A stretch of 37,030 bases of DNA from a virus, in the IMG/VR virus record IMGVR_UViG_3300002835_000506, positions 1 through 37,030 of that record; one strand, 5' to 3'. A program made the position numbers and the translations under genes. Below the pieces are notes generated by a model. It saw only the letters and a list, made by a program, of their open reading frames with translations, was not told the origin of the DNA and did no database searches. Below are positions 15,604 through 24,927 of this stretch, piece by piece. How positions within the stretch are numbered: position 1 is the stretch's first letter; each line of letters starts with the position of its first letter.

Positions 15604-18600
15604 ATGAATGTTTTAGGCAAAAATCCTAACGGGTTTAATCAGATTAGTCAAAGTGTATTAGCGGTAACGGTAAATGGCGTTGACCAAGTAAATGTATCAA
15701 CATCTTCGGTATCGGTTAATACATCGTTAAATGTAATAAACTCAATAACGGCATCTATATTTAGTGGTTCGCAATTTAGTGGTTCGTTTAGTGGTTCGTT
15801 TACTGGAGATGCTAGTAAGTTATATAATGTAACTCAAATAGCAAGTGGTTCTATCTATGTAAAAGTAAATGAAAATAATGTACAAATAAGTGGTAGTACT
15901 CAAATTACTGGTAGCGTAAGAGTAACTGGTAGTGTATATGTAGAGACTGGTTCTTATTTTGTTGGAGATGGCTCTCAATTAAGAAATATAAATGCGGATT
16001 CAATTGGTGATATAAATAAAATTAAATCAGGTTCAGCACTTGCAGTAATTTCTCCCGATAAAGGATTGGAGATAAATACAAATACAATTATAACTGGTTC
16101 TTTAGTAGTAAGTGGTAGTCAAACTTTAACTGGTTCATTTAATCAATTAGGTAATAAAACTATAACAGGTAATCTTATTATTAATGGAACTGAAAACATA
16201 ACTGGTAGTTTAAATGTAAGTGGTAGTGAAAATTTAATTGGCAATTTAACTATAACTGGTAACGAAAATATAAATGGAAATTTAGTTGTTACTGGTTCTC
16301 AAATAATAACACAAAATTTAACTGTAGCTGGTACTATTGTTTCAAATCAAATTGTAACAAACATAGTATCATCATCAGTAGTATATTCATCTGGCTCAAA
16401 CATATTTGGTAATTCTGTAACAAATATACAACAATTAACTGGTAGTGTAAAAATAACAGGTAGTTTAATTGTAAGTGGTAGTGTTTATGTGGATAGTATT
16501 CCATCATCACTATCAAACCAAGTATTAGTAATTGATACAGCAACTGGTCAAATAGGTTCTAGATTTGCAGCCGCAACATCTGGTACATCTGGTACATCAG
16601 GAACATCTGGTACTTCAGGAGTAAGTGGTACATCTGGTAGTAGTGGTTCATCGGGAACATCTGGAAGTAGTGGTTCATCTGGTAGTACTGGTACAGCTGG
16701 TACAACGGGTTCGGCTGGAACATCTGGAAGTAGTGGAACATCAGGAACATCTGGTACAAGCGGTTCATCCGGAACATCTGGTTCATCTGGTACAAGTGGT
16801 ACATCAGGAACATCTGGTACACGTGGTACATCAGGAACATCTGGAGTAAGTGGTAGTAGTGGTTCGTCTGGAAGTACTGGTTCTGCTGGTACATCTGGTT
16901 TGACTGGTACATCGGGAACATCTGGAGTAAGTGGTAGTAGTGGTTCATCTGGTAAAGATGGTTCATCTGGTACATCGGGAAGTAGTGGAAGTAGTGGAAC
17001 AAGAGGTTCAGCTGGTTCATCTGGATTGACCGGAACAAGTGGTTCATCTGGGGTAACCGGAAGTAGTGGTTCATCTGGTAAAGATGGAAGTAGTGGTAAA
17101 AATGGTTCATCTGGAACATCTGGTTCATCTGGAAGTAGTGGAATAAGTGGTTCAGCTGGAACATCTGGCACAAGTGGAATAAGTGGGTCATCAGGAACAT
17201 CTGGAACATCTGGTTCATCTGGAAGTAGTGGTTTAACTGGTGGTGGTGGTACATCTGGTTCATCTGGTAGTAGTGGACGTAGTGGTAGTAGTGGTTCATC
17301 GGGAACATCTGGTTCATCTGGTTCATCCGGCTCTACTGGTACAGCTGGTACATCTGGAGTTAGTGGTACAGCTGGTACATCTGGTATAAGTGGTTCATCT
17401 GGAGTAAGTGGAAGTAGTGGTACATCGGGATTATCTGGAACATCTGGTTCATCTGGTAGTAGTGGTTCATCTGGAACAACCGGCTCAACTGGAACATCTG
17501 GTTCATCTGGAAGTAGTGGTTCATCGGGAACAAGTGGATTATCTGGTGCGACTGGTACAAGTGGTCTAAGTGGTAGTGCTGGTTCATCGGGAACATCTGG
17601 TACATCGGGAACATCTGGAACAAGTGGTACATCTGGTAAAGATGGAGTAATAGGTTCATCGGGCTCTGCAGGTACATCGGGAACATCTGGTACATCAGGA
17701 ACATCTGGTAGTAGTGGTTCATCGGGTTCAGCTGGTACATCGGGAACATCTGGTTCATCGGGTTCATCTGGAGCACAAGGTTCATCTGGTTCAGCTGGTA
17801 CATCGGGAACATCTGGTTCATCTGGTAGTAGTGGAAGTAGTGGTTCATCTGGTACATCTGGCTCATCTGGAAGTAGTGGTTCATCTGGAGCACAAGGTTC
17901 ATCTGGTACATCAGGAACATCTGGTACAAGCGGTTCATCAGGAACATCTGGAAGTAGTGGAAGTAGTGGTAGTAGTGGTTCATCCGGAACAAGAGGTACA
18001 TCTGGAAGTAGTGGAACATCTGGCTCATCTGGATTAAGTGGTAGTAGTGGTTCATCGGGAACATCTGGTTCATCTGGAAGTAGTGGAAGTAGTGGAAGTA
18101 GTGGTTCGTCTGGTTCATCGGGAACATCCGGAACAAGAGGTACATCTGGAAGTAGTGGAAGTAGTGGTTCATCTGGTAGTAGTGGAAGTAGTGGTGCTAC
18201 TGGAGCAAGTGGTTCGTCTGGTAGTAGTGGTAGTAGAGGTACATCCGGTACATCGGGAACGTCTGGCACATCGGGAACATCTGGTACATCTGGTAGTAGT
18301 GGTTCATCGGGTTCGTCTGGTTCATCTGGAACATCCGGTACAAGCGGTACATCAGGAAGTAGTGGTACATCAGGATCAAGAGGTACATCGGGTTCATCTG
18401 GATTATTATCTTTAAGTGGTGGTACTGATAATGGTGTAATAACATTAAATGGTACTGCACCAAATGCAACTGTTGAAAGTAATTTATTATTTGATGGTAC
18501 TACATTAACAGTAACTGGAAATAAGACTGTTTCTGGAAATAGTGTTATGGGTGGTTTAACTGCAATTGGTAATACAACAATATATAAAGCTGGTGTAAGT

Positions 18601-21600
18601 GCACCAACAACGGCGGATAGCACAAATAATGCACATTTAGTATTAGCTGGAACTAACGCATTGGTTAGATTACAATTAGGTACACAAAACGTTTCACCAT
18701 TTGCAGGATGGATTCAAGCATCATACGATAACACAGGTGGTTCGAATGGAGTAGAACCAATAACATTAAATCCTTTAGGTGGTAATATTAATATAAATGG
18801 TACAACTTATTATCTTAATAATGGTACATCAAACTTAAACGCATTAACATTAGCCGGTACTTTAAATGGTACAAACGCTGTGTTCTCATCAAATGTATCA
18901 GCAACCAATTTTTATGATGGAACTGGTACATTTAACGTAAACTTAGGTAGTGGTGGTTCTGAAGGTAGAGGTATTGCAGCTGGTTATAGTGGTGGTTCTT
19001 ATGGTGGATTAGGATACAACGTTAGACATACTACAACAGGTGGTAGCTGGAGAGCACCATTAGCAGATACATCAACTTATTTATTATTTAATAGTGGATT
19101 TACTTTCTATAATGATGCAAGTACAACATTAAATAGATTTGCATCATATACTCAAATAGGTAGATTAGATGGTAGTGGAAACTTTACTATTCCTGGTAAT
19201 ATAACTGCTGGAATTCATTATGTGGGTAACGCAACAACTTATTATATTAATTCAACCACATCTTATTTAAACAATTTAAGTTTAGCTGGAAACTTAGTAG
19301 CAGCAGGTGGTATGTATTCATCTGGTGTTTATAACTATGCATTCTTACAAGTAACCGATACTAATAATTTCTGGATTACACCTGGAGCTAATAACTGGGG
19401 TTTATATTTTGAAACTACTGCTGGTGGATTATTGGGTGGTAGTGGTGATTCTAATAGATTAGGTTTTGTTGGTAGTGGTGTTGCTAGATTCTATGTAGAT
19501 TTAAATAATGGAACTGGTTGGTTTGGTGGAAATTTAACAGCAGGTACAATTTATACTGGTGGTGGTTCTACATATTATATTAACGCTGGTACATCGTATT
19601 TAAACTCATTAACATTAGCAGGTAATTTAACTGCTAATACTGGAACTGTAATTGGAAATGTACTTTCATTTGGTAATAATAATTCACCTTTGGTTTATTG
19701 TGGCTTTAGTGGAGGTTATTTATATAATGGATTTGCATATTCATCAGTTTGGTCTAACTTAAGACATGGTGATTTAATAACATATGAAACATCGGCAAAT
19801 AATTCATCTTGGACATCACAAACTATTACCGATTCAATTAGAAATACATTCTTAGGAGAAAAAGCTTCACCTTCATATGGTGGTGGTGGATTTAATATTG
19901 ATGCTAGTGGTGGCGGTAGAGGTCAAAGATTTACATTTAGTATAGGATATAAAAACTTTGATATGTTCCATGTGGTAGGTAGTACCAATGGAGCAAATAT
20001 TACAATTACAGTAGAAACATCAACAAATGGGGGAAGCAGTTGGAGTACCTCATTCAGTCACAACTGGAGTAGCTGGCCTGGTAATTTTACTAAATTCTAT
20101 TCTTTATTTAATTCTGCTATCAATAGAATAAGGGTATCATTCTATAACACAGGTGGTAGTGGAAATGCTGGATCTGTAGCTGCACTTGCATACTATGGTG
20201 GATATAGTGGATATAACCAACCATATCATCAAGCCGTTTATGATTACGATTATTATAGAGCATATATTAGTAGAGATACAACAATTGGTGGAAACTTAAC
20301 AGTTAATAGTAACATATATTTAGGTGGAGCAACAACATATTATTTAGGAAGTAATAATGCAAACTTAAAAACTTTAATAGTTGGTGGACAAGATAATGGT
20401 ACTGCAATATTCTACCGCTCATCAAATCCATATTCAATTGGAGGTACTGATGCAGTTGTAACTATTTCTGATAGAAGTGGAGCAGACTGGGGATTATTTG
20501 TTGATAAGACTGGATTTGATTATGGTATTTATACAACTATATCATCCGGCGGTTCTTATGGATTTGCGGTTAATGATGGTAGTGGTTGGGTATGGAGAGT
20601 AAATGGAGCAGGTAATCAATTCTTTACTAATTATCTATCTGGCAATGGTAAACAAGCACTTGATACAACAGATAGTTATTTAAGATTAAATCAATCTAAT
20701 GCATTTACTAATGGTACTTATACTCCATATAACTTTAGAGTAGATGGTAACCTTTATGTAGGTGGTGTAACTTATTACATCAGTAGTGGTGGACAGGCTA
20801 ACTTAAGTTCAGCATATATTGGAGCACATTTATTTGACGCATTTAATACGGCAAATATTAGAATTAGAACATCTGGAAATAGTGATGGTGGTATCGTAGT
20901 ACAAAATAGTTCTGGTGGCTTCAAATTCCAATTATATGGTGATAATAGTAATAACTATGGTTTCTTAAATGGTACGTGGGCAAGCTGGGATTTGAGAAAA
21001 AATCTGAGTGATGGTAACTTGTATATGAATAATAATAGTAGTTATTACTTGAATACAAATGGTACAAGTGTTTTAAATATATTAAGAACTAATCAAGTAT
21101 CAACTCCATATCATAGTTTAACATCTACATTTAATGCACTTAACTATTCAACTGGAAACGGATATTTAATTACTACGAATATTGATTATGGTACTTTCAA
21201 TATGCCAACGGTAATTATTGAGGGGTATGCATATGGAAATGCACAATCAATTAATTTACAAATTGTTTGGTACGCATATGCTGGTAATTGGACTAATCAT
21301 TCATATATAAATAATGGTGATTGGGATCCTGGTACTGTAAGAATAGGTAGAAATGGTTCTGGTAAAGTATGTATTCACTTATCTAACAACATCTATTATG
21401 GTAGATTTAACGTAAGATGTATATACGACCAAGGTTCAGGATATTTGGAAAGTTGGGCTATTACAGATGCAACTTATACTGGTTTAAGTATAATAACAAC
21501 TGTTCCAAAAAACTCAATAAATACAAACATTACTGGTTTAGCAACTTCTGAAACTTTACAAACTGTATCGGCAAGAGGTAATGTTGCTGATAACGATTTA

Positions 21601-24429
21601 ATTACAAAAAATAGTGGATATCATTTTAGAGCAAGATATACTGATAACTCAAACATATATCATGCATCTCTTAACTGGTATGGTTTACAATTAGGTAATA
21701 ATGGTGCAAACTATATAGTAGCAGGTAGGACCAATGCAAACGGCTACTTAGATTTCTATGTTAATAACACATCAGATTTTACTTCAATAAATGGACAACA
21801 TGCGGTTAGAATTGATTCGGATAGAAGATTATATTCATATGTTGATACTCGTTCACCTATATTCTATGATTATGATAACGCATATTATAAGTGGGATGGT
21901 AATGGTACATCAATTGGTAATGTAATTCAAGCTGAAAGTTACTTTAGACAGAATAATGATGGTGGTACATTCTTAGTATCCGATGGTTCTGAATATAACA
22001 ACTGGTTATTCCAAGAAAATGCTAGAGGCTGGGGTATATTTTATTTCAACAAAGGTTCACAAAGTGGACAAAGTTATGGTGCATACACTATGGTCGGTGC
22101 AGAAACTGTATTTGTTGGACAATCATCTGGACCGGCAATGCCTGGTTGGGTTGGATATAATACTAATAGTAAAGTAAATGCAATAATATCGCACTATAAT
22201 GGTTCATTTTGGACATATGGTAGACAATATTCAGCAGATAGTATGCAGGCACCAACTTATTATGGTACTTCAAATGGTGCATATTATTTAATTACTGATG
22301 GTACTTCTAACCTAAATGCAGTTAGAGCATATTCATTACAAGGTAATGGAAACGTAGGTGGTACTGGGGCAGCATCTTGGCATCCATCTGGTATTTACTC
22401 AGCTGGTTATAACTGGTTGTATGGTGGTATTAGTGCTGGTGGTAGTGATGTAGGAAGTATAAACAATCTTACGGTAAATGGTTCTGGTTGGTATAACGCT
22501 AATGGTAATAACTCATCTTACTATGGTTCTATAACATTATGGAGTACTGGTAACGCTACTACTTCAATGATAATGTTTAAATACGGAGCAAACATTGGAT
22601 TTGGTACGCATGGTTACCAATCGGACCAATATGGTACTTGGTTTGTAATGGATACATCTGGTAGAGCATGGGTATTCCGTAATGCATCAACTGGTACAAA
22701 CGTAGGTTCATTAACAAACAATGGTGATTTCTATACAAATGGCGTTACTAATAGTAGTACTTTAATCTCACGAAGTTCTGTAAACTCAAATTACTACTAT
22801 GATTATGGTGGAACATTTGCATTCAGAATTGGAAGTGCTACTGGTAATACAAGACATATTGATTTAGCAAATAGTACAACTGACCCATCAGCAGTTGGCT
22901 CTCAGACTGGTATTAGTTCTGGACAAAGAGGTGATAACCAACCATACTATTTTATGTATGTTAAATCTCCATATAATAATGGAAATTCAACCCATACAAG
23001 ACTTTCGTTGGGATGGCATACCGGTTTGGAATTAGGTGGAAACCCTGCGTATGGTGGTACTAGATTTTTTGCAGACTCTCCCGGAGTTAATAGTAATGAA
23101 ATTATGAGTATTGGTAGAGGTGATACTAATATAAGAATTAGTAATACTCTATTTGTTCCATATATTGTGGATAGAGATAATGGTGGATATTATATTGATA
23201 TGAATGGTTCATCGTATATGAATACATTGACAATGGCCAACACAATCTATTCTTATAACTGGTTTAGAAGTTATAATGCTACTGGTTGGTATAATGAATC
23301 ATATGGTGGTGGTTGGTTTATGCAGGATTCTACATGGTTAAGAACATATAATGGTAAGAACATTTATTGTGATGCATATATTAGAGCACAAGGTTCATTC
23401 AGAGTAGGTAGTGAATATTCTATTTGGGGAACATATGGTTCGTATAGTTCATATATTAGTAGATTAGCATATGTATCCTTTGACTGGAACGCAACATATG
23501 ATACTTATCCAAATCACGGATATGCATCTACGGATTATAATGGTTCATTCACCGATTCAGTTTCATTAAACTCATTTAATGATATTACATTGAGAGTTGA
23601 TGCGAATAACAATAACACTTATTCGTATTTGAGATTGATGGATAACTCAACTGGTGATAACACATTCACTTACATGAGTGGTGAGAATGGTAATCCAATT
23701 GCATATTTCTATAATAGAATGTATTCTGGTGTTATGTATAATAGATACGATAGTTCTAAATACTTAGACCGTTATACTGGAGATTATACATCTTGGTATA
23801 TGGGTGGTTCTAATAATGGATATTCTGGATGGAGAGTTGATGGTAGTATGGCATTGATGATACATACTGCTGGTGCTGGTGCACCTTGTGGATTCTGGCA
23901 TCCTTCATATGGTTGGTCTTTCTTAGCATATTGTAATGGTAACGTTTATTTAGCATACGCAGCTGGTTGGAGAGCATATACTACTGATTGGGGATTGTAT
24001 ATTAGTGGTGATTTGAGAGCAAGTGGTAACGTAATTGCATATTATTCTGATATTAGACTTAAAGAAAATATAGAAACAATTCCTAACGCTTTAGAAAAAA
24101 TCCAAAAGCTTAGAGGAGTTACTTATGATTGGAATGATGAAAAAGTAAATATTAATAGTAAGCGTGCTGGAACTAGAGATATTGGATTGATTGCACAAGA
24201 GGTTGAGGCAGTTGAACCATTATTAACAACGGAATACCAAACTCAACTTACTCACCAAGATTCTAAAAACGCAATGGATGCGGTTGATTTTGTTCCTGAA
24301 ATGTCTCCAATGTATAAAACTATCAAATACGATAAGATTACAGCATTATTAGTTGAGGCAGTTAAAGAACTAAAAGCTGAGTTGGATGAGGCAAGAGCTG
24401 AGATTAGAGAGTTGAAAAATAAAAACTAA
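15604..24429 (+). CDS. Giant tail fibre with collagen-like shaft and C-terminal Peptidase_S74 chaperone (fibre 2)
   Basis: 2941 residues. Residues 1-326 contain beta modules like those of fibre 1 (FSGSFSGSFTGDASKLYNV, many ITGSLxVSGS strands, one SSGSNIFGN block). Residues 327-933 are a collagen-like tract of about 202 triplets. Immediately after it, LSLSGGTDNGVITLNG and NATVESNLLFDGTTLTVTG parallel the post-collagen sequence of fibre 1. Residues about 1065-2550 hold nine YY[IL]xxxGTSxLN repeats typical of phage fibres upstream of S74 domains, with long Gly/Asn/Tyr-rich blades between them that may form the receptor-binding part. Residues 2815-2941 are the S74 intramolecular chaperone, ending in a charged helix. 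The mature fibre should be 2814 residues after self-cleavage. Confidence 0.88.
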   Translation: MNVLGKNPNGFNQISQSVLAVTVNGVDQVNVSTSSVSVNTSLNVINSITASIFSGSQFSGSFSGSFTGDASKLYNVTQIASGSIYVKVNENNVQISGSTQITGSVRVTGSVYVETGSYFVGDGSQLRNINADSIGDINKIKSGSALAVISPDKGLEINTNTIITGSLVVSGSQTLTGSFNQLGNKTITGNLIINGTENITGSLNVSGSENLIGNLTITGNENINGNLVVTGSQIITQNLTVAGTIVSNQIVTNIVSSSVVYSSGSNIFGNSVTNIQQLTGSVKITGSLIVSGSVYVDSIPSSLSNQVLVIDTATGQIGSRFAAATSGTSGTSGTSGTSGVSGTSGSSGSSGTSGSSGSSGSTGTAGTTGSAGTSGSSGTSGTSGTSGSSGTSGSSGTSGTSGTSGTRGTSGTSGVSGSSGSSGSTGSAGTSGLTGTSGTSGVSGSSGSSGKDGSSGTSGSSGSSGTRGSAGSSGLTGTSGSSGVTGSSGSSGKDGSSGKNGSSGTSGSSGSSGISGSAGTSGTSGISGSSGTSGTSGSSGSSGLTGGGGTSGSSGSSGRSGSSGSSGTSGSSGSSGSTGTAGTSGVSGTAGTSGISGSSGVSGSSGTSGLSGTSGSSGSSGSSGTTGSTGTSGSSGSSGSSGTSGLSGATGTSGLSGSAGSSGTSGTSGTSGTSGTSGKDGVIGSSGSAGTSGTSGTSGTSGSSGSSGSAGTSGTSGSSGSSGAQGSSGSAGTSGTSGSSGSSGSSGSSGTSGSSGSSGSSGAQGSSGTSGTSGTSGSSGTSGSSGSSGSSGSSGTRGTSGSSGTSGSSGLSGSSGSSGTSGSSGSSGSSGSSGSSGSSGTSGTRGTSGSSGSSGSSGSSGSSGATGASGSSGSSGSRGTSGTSGTSGTSGTSGTSGSSGSSGSSGSSGTSGTSGTSGSSGTSGSRGTSGSSGLLSLSGGTDNGVITLNGTAPNATVESNLLFDGTTLTVTGNKTVSGNSVMGGLTAIGNTTIYKAGVSAPTTADSTNNAHLVLAGTNALVRLQLGTQNVSPFAGWIQASYDNTGGSNGVEPITLNPLGGNININGTTYYLNNGTSNLNALTLAGTLNGTNAVFSSNVSATNFYDGTGTFNVNLGSGGSEGRGIAAGYSGGSYGGLGYNVRHTTTGGSWRAPLADTSTYLLFNSGFTFYNDASTTLNRFASYTQIGRLDGSGNFTIPGNITAGIHYVGNATTYYINSTTSYLNNLSLAGNLVAAGGMYSSGVYNYAFLQVTDTNNFWITPGANNWGLYFETTAGGLLGGSGDSNRLGFVGSGVARFYVDLNNGTGWFGGNLTAGTIYTGGGSTYYINAGTSYLNSLTLAGNLTANTGTVIGNVLSFGNNNSPLVYCGFSGGYLYNGFAYSSVWSNLRHGDLITYETSANNSSWTSQTITDSIRNTFLGEKASPSYGGGGFNIDASGGGRGQRFTFSIGYKNFDMFHVVGSTNGANITITVETSTNGGSSWSTSFSHNWSSWPGNFTKFYSLFNSAINRIRVSFYNTGGSGNAGSVAALAYYGGYSGYNQPYHQAVYDYDYYRAYISRDTTIGGNLTVNSNIYLGGATTYYLGSNNANLKTLIVGGQDNGTAIFYRSSNPYSIGGTDAVVTISDRSGADWGLFVDKTGFDYGIYTTISSGGSYGFAVNDGSGWVWRVNGAGNQFFTNYLSGNGKQALDTTDSYLRLNQSNAFTNGTYTPYNFRVDGNLYVGGVTYYISSGGQANLSSAYIGAHLFDAFNTANIRIRTSGNSDGGIVVQNSSGGFKFQLYGDNSNNYGFLNGTWASWDLRKNLSDGNLYMNNNSSYYLNTNGTSVLNILRTNQVSTPYHSLTSTFNALNYSTGNGYLITTNIDYGTFNMPTVIIEGYAYGNAQSINLQIVWYAYAGNWTNHSYINNGDWDPGTVRIGRNGSGKVCIHLSNNIYYGRFNVRCIYDQGSGYLESWAITDATYTGLSIITTVPKNSINTNITGLATSETLQTVSARGNVADNDLITKNSGYHFRARYTDNSNIYHASLNWYGLQLGNNGANYIVAGRTNANGYLDFYVNNTSDFTSINGQHAVRIDSDRRLYSYVDTRSPIFYDYDNAYYKWDGNGTSIGNVIQAESYFRQNNDGGTFLVSDGSEYNNWLFQENARGWGIFYFNKGSQSGQSYGAYTMVGAETVFVGQSSGPAMPGWVGYNTNSKVNAIISHYNGSFWTYGRQYSADSMQAPTYYGTSNGAYYLITDGTSNLNAVRAYSLQGNGNVGGTGAASWHPSGIYSAGYNWLYGGISAGGSDVGSINNLTVNGSGWYNANGNNSSYYGSITLWSTGNATTSMIMFKYGANIGFGTHGYQSDQYGTWFVMDTSGRAWVFRNASTGTNVGSLTNNGDFYTNGVTNSSTLISRSSVNSNYYYDYGGTFAFRIGSATGNTRHIDLANSTTDPSAVGSQTGISSGQRGDNQPYYFMYVKSPYNNGNSTHTRLSLGWHTGLELGGNPAYGGTRFFADSPGVNSNEIMSIGRGDTNIRISNTLFVPYIVDRDNGGYYIDMNGSSYMNTLTMANTIYSYNWFRSYNATGWYNESYGGGWFMQDSTWLRTYNGKNIYCDAYIRAQGSFRVGSEYSIWGTYGSYSSYISRLAYVSFDWNATYDTYPNHGYASTDYNGSFTDSVSLNSFNDITLRVDANNNNTYSYLRLMDNSTGDNTFTYMSGENGNPIAYFYNRMYSGVMYNRYDSSKYLDRYTGDYTSWYMGGSNNGYSGWRVDGSMALMIHTAGAGAPCGFWHPSYGWSFLAYCNGNVYLAYAAGWRAYTTDWGLYISGDLRASGNVIAYYSDIRLKENIETIPNALEKIQKLRGVTYDWNDEKVNINSKRAGTRDIGLIAQEVEAVEPLLTTEYQTQLTHQDSKNAMDAVDFVPEMSPMYKTIKYDKITALLVEAVKELKAELDEARAEIRELKNKN
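16582..18402 (+). repeat. Collagen-like Gly-X-Y tract of fibre 2
   Basis: Residues 327-933, about 606 residues or 202 triplets, mostly GTS and GSS with occasional GKD, GKN, GTR, GSR, GRS, GAQ, GLT, GVT and GGG. It has no proline that I can find and fewer interruptions than tract 2 of fibre 1. Arg occurs here (GTRGTSG), giving some charge. Serine codons vary widely, as in fibre 1. Confidence 0.9.
18799..23232 (+). repeat. Nine YY[IL]xxxGTSxLN fibre repeats in fibre 2
   Basis: Copies read TTYYLNNGTSNLN, TTYYINSTTSYLN, STYYINAGTSYLN, TTYYLGSNNANLK, VTYYISSGGQANLS, SSYYLNTNGTSVLN, NAYYKWDGNGTSIGN, GAYYLITDGTSNLN and GGYYIDMNGSSYMN. They are separated by 45-360 residues of unique sequence. This motif is a known shaft/connector element of phage fibres ending in S74 domains. 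Confidence 0.75.
24046..24429 (+). other. Peptidase_S74 intramolecular chaperone domain of fibre 2
   Basis: The last 127 residues begin at Ser2815 in YYSDIRLKENI, the hallmark of the family, with the conserved Ser and Lys2820. Then come EKIQKLRGVTYDWN, IGLIAQEVEAVEP, the 'IKYDKITALLVEAVKEL' segment and a C-terminal coiled coil. In characterised members this domain drives trimer folding and cuts itself off just before the Ser. Cleavage here is inferred from the conserved residues. Confidence 0.88.
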
Positions 24430-24439
24430 TATATTTATA
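24430..24439 (+). promoter_or_regulatory. Promoter-like motif TATATTTATA
   Basis: Exact decamer starting immediately after the fibre 2 stop codon (TAA 24427-24429) and ending 15 nt before the ATG at 24455. It is the tightest spacing among the copies in this window. Confidence 0.5.
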
Positions 24440-24454
24440 TAAAATAACAAAACT

Positions 24455-24850
24455 ATGGCATTCGAATACAAATGGTCATTAACAGGACTTAGAAAACAAA
24501 ATACATCTGATTTAGCGGATGTTATCGTTGGTACGAATTGGAAAGTTGAAGCTACCGATGAAGAAGGATATACAGCTACATTTACAGGAGGAACTCCTTT
24601 TGAAGTGCAAGATTTAAATCATGATGGATTCATTGATTACAAAGATTTATCTGAAGACCTAATATTGGGTTGGGTTAAATCATATGTAAGTGGTTCAGAT
24701 TCACCACATCCTCATTATTGGCAGCATGTAAATGAGCAATTAACTAAGCATATCGATACTATAAAATGGGAAAAGCAAGAAGTTGGACCTAAGAATTTTC
24801 CTTGGTCTGACGCATCTGGTAGTAATATACCTGATGCACCTCCTGTATAA
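24455..24850 (+). CDS. Small phage protein with an EF-hand calcium-binding loop
   Basis: 131 residues. It begins with a small beta region (FEYKWSLTGLRKQNTSDLAD, then TNWKVEATDEEGYTATFTG) resembling a family of short tail-region phage proteins with a KW...GWVK pattern. Residues 53-64, DLNHDGFIDYKD, are a textbook EF-hand/dockerin-type loop with Asp, Asn, Asp, Asp and Asp at positions 1, 3, 5, 9 and 12. The following segment, LILGWVKSYV, is helical. The tail of the protein is His/Trp/Pro-rich (SPHPHYWQHV, ending IPDAPPV). Its place between fibre 2 and the sheath suggests a virion or assembly role. Calcium binding is predicted from the loop only; a single loop without a clear paired hand may bind weakly. 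Confidence 0.65.
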   Translation: MAFEYKWSLTGLRKQNTSDLADVIVGTNWKVEATDEEGYTATFTGGTPFEVQDLNHDGFIDYKDLSEDLILGWVKSYVSGSDSPHPHYWQHVNEQLTKHIDTIKWEKQEVGPKNFPWSDASGSNIPDAPPV

Positions 24851-24872
24851 TATACCAAAAATATATTATTTT

Positions 24873-24927
24873 GAATGTCCAAAGTATAGTTTAATAAAAT
24901 AAATTATGTTTTGGACATTTTCTTTAT
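24873..24927 (+). terminator. Inverted repeat / probable terminator before the sheath gene
   Basis: AATGTCCAAA (24874-24883) pairs perfectly over 10 bp with TTTGGACATT (24910-24919), followed by TTCTTT. The loop is 26 nt and entirely A/T/G, long for an intrinsic terminator. The structure ends just where the next promoter-like motif begins, so it probably separates the fibre unit from the sheath unit. Confidence 0.55.

Noticed and set aside
9035-18402. CRISPR array or DNA minisatellite origin
   Set aside because: Repeats are in register with codons, lack constant spacers, and continue a single long coding frame. They encode collagen-like protein.
16548-18623. Long minus-strand open frame (691 codons) of similar Pro-rich repeats
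   Set aside because: Antisense of the fibre 2 collagen tract, for the same compositional reason. The + strand frame extends far beyond the tract with recognisable fibre and S74 domains.
18400-24040. Target of a diversity-generating retroelement in fibre 2
   Set aside because: No reverse transcriptase, template repeat or Avd-like gene is visible in the window, and I saw no paired near-identical segment with adenine-specific changes. It cannot be excluded outside the window.
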